Assembly (NCBI RefSeq): GCF_007991455.1
Contig: NZ_BJYJ01000027.1
Coordinates: forward strand, 1 to 49,178
Origin: Chryseobacterium hagamense
GTDB lineage: Bacteria > Bacteroidota > Bacteroidia > Flavobacteriales > Weeksellaceae
Direction: 5' to 3'
Length of the DNA stretch: 49,178 nucleotides
How positions within the stretch are numbered: position 1 is the stretch's first letter; each line of letters opens with the position of its first letter. The notes under the pieces are model-generated. The model worked only from the letters and a program-made list of their open reading frames with translations. It was not told the DNA's origin and ran no database searches. Below are positions 43,306 through 49,178 of the stretch, in pieces. The position numbers and the translations under genes were made by a program.

Positions 43306-43824
43306 ATGACAGACCAACAAAATATCCCCGTCCGGAATGCCGGAATAGTCCTGTTAAGTCCATTCATTCCCCGACTGCTGGAACGCCTGAACTTCACCGC
43401 TGACGATCACTTTACCAGTCAGCAAAACAGGGAAACGGCAGCCTTATTGCTGCAATTTGTAGTAACCGGAAAGCAAGATACACCAAATAATGATTTAGCG
43501 TTAAACAAGATCATTTGCGGTCTTTCTCCCGAAGTCATATTATCCGAACATATCAAAATCACAGCCGAAGATGCAACCTTCAGCGATCAGGTTTTAAATG
43601 CCTTAATTTCTAATTGGCCTGCGCTCGGCAGCATTTCCATACCAGCACTCCGGGAAACTTTCCTGATGAGAGAAGGCGTACTTTCTGAATCTCCTGAACA
43701 ATGGAAACTTACGGTAAAGCCTGGACCTTTTGATATACTCCTCGACAGATGCCCTTTTTCTTTTTCTATGATTAAATATCCGTGGATGGAGAAAACGCTT
43801 GTGGTGGAGTGGAGTTCTCAATAA
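43306..43824 (+). CDS. Orphan contractile-injection-system tape-measure (CIS_TMP) domain protein
   Basis: The 172-residue protein matches the conserved C-terminal region of CIS tape-measure proteins in order: NAGIVLLSPFIPRLLERLNF, a segment with ALNKIICGLSPEVIL, RETFLMREGVL, then DILLDRCPFSF and IKYPWMEKTLVVEW. Such regions normally end proteins of several hundred residues that set sheath length in extracellular contractile injection systems. Here only this region exists and no sheath, tube, spike or baseplate gene is nearby. It may be a remnant or a separate small-domain use. Start: ATG 43306; earlier ATG at 43279 also possible. Confidence 0.75.
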   Translation: MTDQQNIPVRNAGIVLLSPFIPRLLERLNFTADDHFTSQQNRETAALLLQFVVTGKQDTPNNDLALNKIICGLSPEVILSEHIKITAEDATFSDQVLNALISNWPALGSISIPALRETFLMREGVLSESPEQWKLTVKPGPFDILLDRCPFSFSMIKYPWMEKTLVVEWSSQ

Positions 43825-43850
43825 AAACAACATATAACACTACTTCAATC

Positions 43851-44661
43851 ATGATAAAGAAACCTGAACTTATTTTACTATATATCTTTTCAATCTTCAA
43901 CTCTTGCCAGAAAAAATCATAACAAAACAGATCTCCAGAAAATGTTATTGTCTTTAGAGACAAATTGGGCCATAGCCTATCAAAGAAAGATCTGCTAAAT
44001 ATAACGGGAAAAGTAAATTATGGACAATCAAAATATAAATGCAACTGCTGACCAGTTACACAAGGAAGCCAGACAGTTGGGCCAGTCGGGAAAATATGAT
44101 TTGGCAATTGCTAAACTCCAAGAAGCTATAAAAATCCAACCGGATTGGGCATATCCTACCTATGATTTAGCATTTACGTATCTATTGAAAGGAGATTTCG
44201 AAAGTGCTTTAAAGTTTTATAAAAGAACAGATGAATTAGCTCCAAAAGGATTTTTTACAACTAAAGCTGCTTTATATACTTTAGAAGGAGAACAGTCTGG
44301 GAAATTTCCAAAAGGTTTATATCTTGCCTATTTACAAATTGAATGGACAGATAATAAAGAACAGAAGTTAGAGATCGCAAAAACTTTAACGGATAAGGTT
44401 CCCGATTTTGCGCCTGCCTGGAAAGAACTTTCTAATCTTTTAAATGGTGATGCAGAAAGGCTGAAAGCTATCGAACAAGGTCTTTTAAAAAATCCTGATG
44501 CCGATACAGCCGGAATGCTAAAAATAAATAAAGCGATACTCCTGAACAATGCCGGGAAAAGTGAAGAAGCTAAAAATCTTTTAGGAAATCTTATTTTTTC
44601 AGCAGATGCCACTACAGCTACTGTTGAAATGGCAAAATTTACCTTAAAATCGATCTCATGA
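43851..44661 (+). pseudogene. TPR lipoprotein gene broken by an in-frame TAA and a frameshift
   Basis: ATG 43851 begins a lipoprotein leader (MIKKPELILLYIFSIFNSC). TAA at 43920-43922 interrupts it. The same frame then reads QNRSPENVIVFRDKLG and DLLNITGKVNY to about 44018. From 44020 another frame continues with MDNQNINATADQLHKEARQ. The joined product would be a lipoprotein with a TPR region, a layout I recall from Bacteroidota. Two lesions, one stop and one frameshift, separate the leader from the domain. Confidence 0.6.
44020..44661 (+). CDS. TPR-domain protein, likely the expressed remainder of the broken lipoprotein gene
   Basis: The 213-residue frame has at least three TPR-type hairpins: KEARQLGQSGKYDLAIAKLQ, AFTYLLKGDFESALKFYKRT, and NKAILLNNAGKSEEAKNLLG. 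Between them, PKGLYLAYLQIEWTDNKEQK and DFAPAWKELSNLLNGD link the helices. No signal peptide exists from ATG 44020, so if translated it would stay in the cytoplasm, unlike the presumed lipoprotein ancestor. Codon use and length are regular, so this part is not decayed. Confidence 0.7.
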   Translation: MDNQNINATADQLHKEARQLGQSGKYDLAIAKLQEAIKIQPDWAYPTYDLAFTYLLKGDFESALKFYKRTDELAPKGFFTTKAALYTLEGEQSGKFPKGLYLAYLQIEWTDNKEQKLEIAKTLTDKVPDFAPAWKELSNLLNGDAERLKAIEQGLLKNPDADTAGMLKINKAILLNNAGKSEEAKNLLGNLIFSADATTATVEMAKFTLKSIS

Positions 44662-44797
44662 AATGAATCAATTAAATCCTTTTAAGTCGTATTTAACCTG
44701 AATCATTAAAAACTCCAGGAATCAATCTGATGTATTTTGCCAAATTGAATAAACGAATAAGATTGTCTGATTATTTATTGATAAAATAAAATCTAAA

Positions 44798-44832
44798 AAC
44801 AAAAAAATCCCTCTCAGTCACGGGAGGGATTT
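44798..44832 (-). terminator. Terminator of gcvP
   Basis: AAATCCCTC (44805-44813) pairs with GAGGGATTT (44824-44832). On the minus strand a run of seven T follows. It lies about 20 bases after the stop at 44853. Confidence 0.88.
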
Positions 44833-44852
44833 ATTTTATAGATCAGATTGAA

Positions 44853-47711
44853 TTACATATAGGCTTCAATCGGCTCGCAGGTACAAACCAGGTTCCGGTC
44901 TCCGTAGGCTTCGTCTACTCTGGAAACGGTAGCGAAGAATTTGTGGTCTCTTACCCACTCTAATGGATAAGCGGCTTTTTCTCTGCTGTATGGTTTATCC
45001 CATGAATCGGAGATCACGATCTGCTCGGTGTGCGGTGCATTTTTCAATACGTTGTTGGCAGCATCGGCTTCCCCGTTGGCGATTTCATCGATCTCGTGTT
45101 TGATGGCGATTAAGGCCTCCGCAAAACGGTCGATTTCTGCTTTGCTTTCGGATTCGGTCGGCTCGATCATCAGGGTTCCGGCTACCGGGAAAGAAACCGT
45201 CGGTGCGTGGAATCCATAGTCCATCAATCTTTTCGCAACATCAGCTACTTCAATGCCTAAAGACTTGAACTGTCTGAAATCCACGATACATTCGTGGGCT
45301 ACTTTTCCGTTTTCGTTGGAATATAAGATCGGGAAATGTTCCGCTAAGATTTCCTTTAAATAGTTCGCGTTTAAGATCGCGTGTTCTGTTGCTTTTTTCA
45401 ATCCTGAAGTTCCCAGCATCTTGATGTACGCATAAGAAATGTTCAGGATCAGCCCGGAACCGTAAGGCGCTGCCGAAATCCCGTCGATGGATTCATTCCC
45501 TCCTACTTTGATGTTTGCGTTGGAAGGTAAGAAAGGAACCAGGTGTTTCGCCACACAGATCGGACCAACTCCAGGACCTCCTCCACCGTGAGGAATCGCG
45601 AAAGTCTTGTGAAGGTTCAGGTGACAAACGTCTGCCCCGATGTTCCCCGGGCTGGTGTAACCAACCTGAGCGTTCATGTTGGCTCCGTCCATATAGACCT
45701 GACCGCCATGTTCGTGGATCAGAGACGTAATTTCTTTAATGTTCGCATCGAAGAATCCGTAAGTGGACGGATAGGTAATCATTACACACGAAAGATTTTC
45801 GGAATGCTGTTCGGCTTTGGCTTTCAGGTCTTCGAAATCGATTTCCCCGTTTTCCATATTTTTCACGACAACGATCTTCATTCCCGCCATGGCAGCAGAA
45901 GCCGGGTTGGTTCCGTGTGCCGACTGCGGGATCAATACAACGTTTCTGTGGCCTTCGTTTCTTGAAATATGATATTCCCTGATTACCATCAGTCCTGCAT
46001 ATTCCCCCTGGGCTCCTGAATTCGGCTGAAGGGAAGTTCCTGCAAAACCGGTAATTTCCGCCAAGTCTTTTTCCAGCTCACGGATCATTTCCTGATATCC
46101 TCCTGCCTGGTCTACCGGTACAAACGGGTGGATCGCTCCCCAGTTGTCCCATGAAAGCGGAAGCATCTGGGTAGCCGCATTCAGCTTCATTGTACATGAT
46201 CCCAGAGAAATCATGGAATGCGTCAGCGATAAATCTTTTCTTTCCAGACGCTTGATATAACGCATCAGTTCCGTTTCCGTATGGTATCTGTTGAATACTT
46301 CTTCGGTAAGGATTTCGTCTTTTCTTAAATTCTCTTCCGGGATGCTGTATCCTTCTTTAATTTCCAGTTTGAAAGTCTGCTTGTCTTTGAACTGGGCGAA
46401 CGAAGCCATCAGGTAATTCAGCTTCTCCAGAGTCGTACTTTCGTTGATCGCGATGCTTACCACCCCTTCCGTGAAATAATTCAGGTTCAGCTTGTGGTCC
46501 AGCATCATTCTCATCAGCCTTTTCTTGTCGTCTTCATTGATCGTGATTTTTACCGTATCGAAAATCGGTTCTTCAACGATGTCGTATCCTAATGCTTTCA
46601 GTCCGCCTTTTAAGGCATTGGCTTTGAAGTGGATCTGGTCGGCAATATAATTCAATCCTTTCGGACCGTGGTAAACGGCATACATTCCGGCCATTACCGC
46701 CAGTAAAACCTGAGCGGTACAGATGTTGGACGTTGCTCTCTCTCTTTTGATGTGCTGCTCCCTGGTCTGCAATGCCATTCTCAGGGCACGCTTTCCGTAA
46801 GCATCCTGGGAAACCCCGATGATTCTTCCCGGAATATCCCTTTTGTAATCTTCCTTACAGGAAAAAAAGGCAGCGTGAGGCCCTCCGTAACCCAAAGGAA
46901 TCCCGAATCTCTGCGTCGTTCCTACGGCACAGTCGGCACCCATTGATGCAGGAGACTTCAGCTTCACCAAAGCCATCGGGTCGCAGGCAACCACCACCTG
47001 AAGGTCTGATTTCTTATATTCGGTAATATCTTCCGTATAATCCAGAACAATCCCATTTTTCCCCGGATACTGCAACAGTACCCCGAAGTAGGAACCGTCA
47101 AGCTCATGCGTTTTGTGATCGCCTTCCACAATCTCAATTTCAAGACCTTCCGCTTTTGTTTTCAAAACGGAAATCGTCTGAGGCAGTACCAGGTCCGAAA
47201 CGAAGAACTTGTTCGCTCCGCCTTTCTTCTGGTCTTTTGTCCGGTTGTTGAAGAACATGTGCATCGCTTCAGCTGCTGCCGTGGATTCATCAAGCAATGA
47301 AGCGTTGGCCAGTGCAAAACCGGTAAGGTCGCACACCACCGTCTGGAAATTAAGAAGTGCCTCCAGTCTTCCCTGGGCAATCTCCGCCTGGTAAGGCGTA
47401 TAAGCCGTGTACCAGCTCGGGTTTTCGAAAATGTTTCTCTGAATAGCCGACGGCAACAGGGTATTGTGATATCCGAAACCGATGTAGCTGGTGTAATCCG
47501 TATTTTTAGACGCCAATTCCTTGGAGTGGTTCATCATCTCATACTCGGAAAGCGGGGCCGAGATGTTGAGATCCTTTTCTAAACGGATCGAGGAAGGGAT
47601 GGTTTGAGAGATAAGCTCTTCGACACTTGAAACGCCAATTTTTTCCAGCATGGCCTGTTTATCGGCTTCATTCATGGAAATGTGACGGCTCACAAACTGT
47701 TCTGTATTCAT
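44853..47711 (-). CDS. gcvP: Glycine dehydrogenase (decarboxylating), P protein of the glycine cleavage system
   Basis: The 952-residue protein matches the single-chain P protein in full length: N-terminal FVSRHISMNEADKQAMLEKIG, the glycine-rich MTYPSTYGFFD and VYMDGANMNAQVGYTSPG, and the PLP-binding Lys in NLHKTFAIPHGGGGPGVGPI. It decarboxylates glycine and passes the aminomethyl group to the H protein. No gcvT or gcvH is adjacent, which is usual in this phylum. The start is ATG. I saw no glycine-riboswitch-like fold in the upstream 100 bases. Confidence 0.97.
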   Translation of the reverse strand: MNTEQFVSRHISMNEADKQAMLEKIGVSSVEELISQTIPSSIRLEKDLNISAPLSEYEMMNHSKELASKNTDYTSYIGFGYHNTLLPSAIQRNIFENPSWYTAYTPYQAEIAQGRLEALLNFQTVVCDLTGFALANASLLDESTAAAEAMHMFFNNRTKDQKKGGANKFFVSDLVLPQTISVLKTKAEGLEIEIVEGDHKTHELDGSYFGVLLQYPGKNGIVLDYTEDITEYKKSDLQVVVACDPMALVKLKSPASMGADCAVGTTQRFGIPLGYGGPHAAFFSCKEDYKRDIPGRIIGVSQDAYGKRALRMALQTREQHIKRERATSNICTAQVLLAVMAGMYAVYHGPKGLNYIADQIHFKANALKGGLKALGYDIVEEPIFDTVKITINEDDKKRLMRMMLDHKLNLNYFTEGVVSIAINESTTLEKLNYLMASFAQFKDKQTFKLEIKEGYSIPEENLRKDEILTEEVFNRYHTETELMRYIKRLERKDLSLTHSMISLGSCTMKLNAATQMLPLSWDNWGAIHPFVPVDQAGGYQEMIRELEKDLAEITGFAGTSLQPNSGAQGEYAGLMVIREYHISRNEGHRNVVLIPQSAHGTNPASAAMAGMKIVVVKNMENGEIDFEDLKAKAEQHSENLSCVMITYPSTYGFFDANIKEITSLIHEHGGQVYMDGANMNAQVGYTSPGNIGADVCHLNLHKTFAIPHGGGGPGVGPICVAKHLVPFLPSNANIKVGGNESIDGISAAPYGSGLILNISYAYIKMLGTSGLKKATEHAILNANYLKEILAEHFPILYSNENGKVAHECIVDFRQFKSLGIEVADVAKRLMDYGFHAPTVSFPVAGTLMIEPTESESKAEIDRFAEALIAIKHEIDEIANGEADAANNVLKNAPHTEQIVISDSWDKPYSREKAAYPLEWVRDHKFFATVSRVDEAYGDRNLVCTCEPIEAYM

Positions 47712-48080
47712 TTTTATTTATTAGATTTTGTTTGTAAAAAAAGATGGGTAAAATTACGATTTTTTGGAAAATTGTACAACTAAATCGGAATCATAAATAA
47801 ATAACGCAAAGTATTCTATCTTATTTAAAATTAACCCGTTTTTATTGCTTTTTTGAATAAGAAATAGCCTGAAATGAATTATATCATCAAAAATAATTCA
47901 CAACCAGCTGTTGAAAATTTCACAAAATCAGCCATTCATTTTTTCTATTCCGGAGAATACTAAAAACGGTTAAGACTTTATAACCGTTCAAAAGATCATT
48001 AAAAAATGATGACATAAGCCATTAAGTGTTAAAAGGATAAATATTTCCGGCTTTTATTATCTGTATTTATTCTAAATTAA
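47712..48080. other. AT-rich divergent intergenic region with one hairpin
   Basis: No gene is seen. AACGGTTA (47965-47972) pairs with TAACCGTT (47981-47988), an 8-bp stem with an 8-nt loop and no T run. It could be an operator or part of a leader. Nothing else stands out. Confidence 0.4.
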
Positions 48081-48088
48081 TATATTTG
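48081..48088 (+). promoter_or_regulatory. -7 box (TATATTTG) directly before a small gene
   Basis: Exact TAnnTTTG match that ends 4 bases before the ATG at 48093. Transcription would then start at or within a few bases of the start codon. No -33 TTG was seen. Confidence 0.5.
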
Positions 48089-48092
48089 CATC

Positions 48093-48248
48093 ATGAATAT
48101 GATCGTTCCTTTCAAAGTACCGCCATTGGCTCCTGCTTTTACAGTAAATACTGAAGAAATGTATTGTGGCGAAAAGAAATCCTGCTGCAAGAAATTCAAA
48201 AAAGGCAAAAGATGCAAAAAGTGCCCGGGAAATAAGAAGCTAGCTTAG
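48093..48248 (+). CDS. 51-residue Cys/Lys-rich protein
   Basis: The frame starts MNMIVPFKVPPLAPAFTVNT and then has five Cys and about 14 Lys in 29 residues, with a C..CC pattern then KKFKKGKRCKKCPGNKK. The Cys could bind zinc or iron; the basic run could bind nucleic acid or membrane. Similar CCKKFKKGKRCKKC tails occur in small Bacteroidota proteins as I recall, without known function. The -7 box ends just before the ATG (second ATG at 48099 also possible). The gene is preceded by 380 bp of AT-rich DNA and followed by a repeat fragment. Confidence 0.65.
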   Translation: MNMIVPFKVPPLAPAFTVNTEEMYCGEKKSCCKKFKKGKRCKKCPGNKKLA

Positions 48249-48250
48249 TT

Positions 48251-48290
48251 ACAGGCTGGAAGAAGGAAGCTGGAGGCTGGATGTTTTTAG
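48251..48290 (+). repeat. Short GC-rich fragment of the dispersed repeat family
   Basis: CAGGCTGGAAGAAGGAAGC then TGGAGGCTGGATGTTTTTAG matches the GGCTGGAAG core of the family. It is between the Cys/Lys-rich gene and the convergent DnaJ-like gene. Confidence 0.5.
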
Positions 48291-48403
48291 TCCAAATAAT
48301 ACCAGTGGTGCTGAATAATAAAATCTACTGTTTTTATCTGGACAGTGATCTATCCTATTGTTTGATTTTATATTAACTGACTGAAAATAAAATCAGGCTT
48401 CTG

Positions 48404-49054
48404 TTAATGTCCGAAATTTTTAATGAGGAAGTAAACCGCTATAATCAGCATTACAATCCCTATGATGAGTCTCGCTATTTTGGACTGCCCGGCCGGATTG
48501 GCTGCCGTCCGCGGCTGGGATTTGAATAGTTCTTCCGCTTTGTCTTTGAATTTTTCCGTATTATTCTCAAAAACCTCAGTGATGGTAATGCCCTGAACCG
48601 CCGTTTTGTGCAGCAGCGAATTGGTCGCATGAAGCAGGATCTGGAATTTTCCGTCCCTGAATTCTGTAATCCTGAAAGTCCTTTCTCCATACGCCTTTTC
48701 AAGCCCGAAAGGCAATACCTTTACCACATCCGCATTCTGGGTCTGCCAGGTGATGATGATCTCCTCCCCTTTTTTCGCGTGGATCTTATTGGCCGAAAAG
48801 TTCTTGATGGAAGGCGGAACCGTATACCGGAAGCTTTTCTGATGGCTCTCCAGATTCTGGTCGTAGGTGTACCGGCTGCTTTTGTCACTCAATGTTTCAT
48901 AGGCTTCCTGGATTTCCCGGAACCGGTCGGCAAAGAAGGAGTCATTTTCATTTTTGTCCGGATGGTATTTTAAAGACAGCTTCCGATACGCCTTTTTGAT
49001 GTCCTCATCCGAAGCATCGTTTGAAATCCCGAGAAAATAGTAGTAATCTTTCAT
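48404..49054 (-). CDS. J-domain protein with C-terminal membrane anchor
   Basis: The 216-residue protein has an N-terminal J domain (about 1-68) with the HPD motif at 31-33 (LKYHPDKN), then a beta-rich middle (about 80-165, including EEIIITWQTQNADVVKV) and a single hydrophobic helix near the C-terminus (IARLIIGIVMLIIAVYFLI). J-domains stimulate DnaK ATPase; tail anchoring would bring DnaK to the inner membrane. It lacks the Gly/Phe and zinc regions of DnaJ itself. The start is ATG, with a TAnnTTTG-like box 9 bases upstream. Confidence 0.9.
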   Translation of the reverse strand: MKDYYYFLGISNDASDEDIKKAYRKLSLKYHPDKNENDSFFADRFREIQEAYETLSDKSSRYTYDQNLESHQKSFRYTVPPSIKNFSANKIHAKKGEEIIITWQTQNADVVKVLPFGLEKAYGERTFRITEFRDGKFQILLHATNSLLHKTAVQGITITEVFENNTEKFKDKAEELFKSQPRTAANPAGQSKIARLIIGIVMLIIAVYFLIKNFGH

Positions 49055-49063
49055 TGAACCTTA

Positions 49064-49071
49064 CAAAAATA
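49064..49071 (-). promoter_or_regulatory. Candidate -7 box (TATTTTTG on minus strand) of the J-domain gene
   Basis: Fits TAnnTTTG, 9 bases before the ATG at 49054. No -33 TTG at the usual distance. Confidence 0.35.
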
Positions 49072-49178
49072 AGGAATTTATTTTCTTTGCCGGTAATGGG
49101 ATGTTGTATTTTTAACGCGACGTCCGCAAAGAGCTTTGTTTAAAACATTGAGCATATTTTTCGTTGGTAAAGGTATTT

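Noticed and set aside
47712..47850. Glycine riboswitch before gcvP
   Set aside because: No pair of glycine aptamer cores is seen in this AT-rich stretch.
1..49178. CRISPR array, prophage or complete insertion sequence
   Set aside because: No regularly spaced direct repeats with unique spacers, no integrase, transposase or phage structural genes were found. The single tape-measure-like protein is not phage context.

Overview
The window looks like a chromosomal segment of a Bacteroidota bacterium of the Flavobacteriia, most like Chryseobacterium or a close Weeksellaceae relative. The reasons are the AT-rich intergenic DNA, the near absence of Shine-Dalgarno sites, TAnnTTTG-type -7 promoter boxes, and families typical of that group: DUF5686, DUF3570 with DUF4266, DUF3857 transglutaminase, a TonB-receptor-like barrel next to a large TPR protein, and SemiSWEET. 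The genus is inferred from remembered family distribution, not from a search. No rRNA, CRISPR array, prophage or complete insertion sequence was seen. One tRNA-Arg(UCG) is present.

Layout. 1-2.3 kb: tail of a Gly/Ser/Arg-rich protein, a YciE-type ferritin-like protein, SemiSWEET and DUF4385. 2.3-4.7 kb: a minus-strand operon of a LOV-type blue-light histidine kinase and two single-domain response regulators. 5.4-10.5 kb: a VIT family transporter, then a compact envelope operon (small exported protein, thioredoxin, ApbE flavin transferase, DUF4266 lipoprotein, DUF3570 barrel, PAP2 phosphatase). 10.8-13.7 kb: an MFS transporter and an ArsB-like pump. 14.4-22.4 kb: DUF5686, an AsmA/DUF748-like protein, a five-fold repeat protein, a flavin reductase and a TspO-like protein. 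22.6-30.2 kb: exported HIU hydrolase, tRNA-Arg, outer-membrane barrel, TPR protein and APC permease. 30.2-37.5 kb: a lipoprotein gene with an in-frame stop, an Mpo1-like protein, a DUF3857 transglutaminase, an SPFH protein and dNTPase. 37.8-40.7 kb: two paralogous calcium-repeat proteins on either side of a Nei/Fpg glycosylase. 41.4-44.7 kb: two tiny ORFs, a small AAA+ ATPase, an XRE regulator, an orphan contractile-injection tape-measure domain protein and a broken TPR lipoprotein gene. 44.8-49.1 kb: GcvP, a Cys/Lys-rich mini-protein and a membrane-anchored J-domain protein.

The clearest structure outside genes is a family of intergenic repeats. The best copies (13907-14278, 31236-31539, 33968-34545) end in imperfect inverted repeats of the form AACGTGAAYYCGA. 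Truncated or rearranged relatives lie near 5.0, 5.1-5.4, 19.5, 31.2, 31.7, 33.9 and 48.3 kb. The copy at 33968-34545 is split by a second, 207-bp element with perfect 13-bp inverted ends and a TTA target duplication. Removing that insert gives 368 bp, against 372 bp for the intact copy. A diverged relative of the 207-bp element sits at the 3' end of the MFS gene and supplies its last three codons and stop.

The best functional leads are the LOV photosensor operon, the thioredoxin/ApbE/DUF4266/DUF3570 envelope operon, the orphan tape-measure protein, and the short genes at 41437-41520 and 48093-48248.
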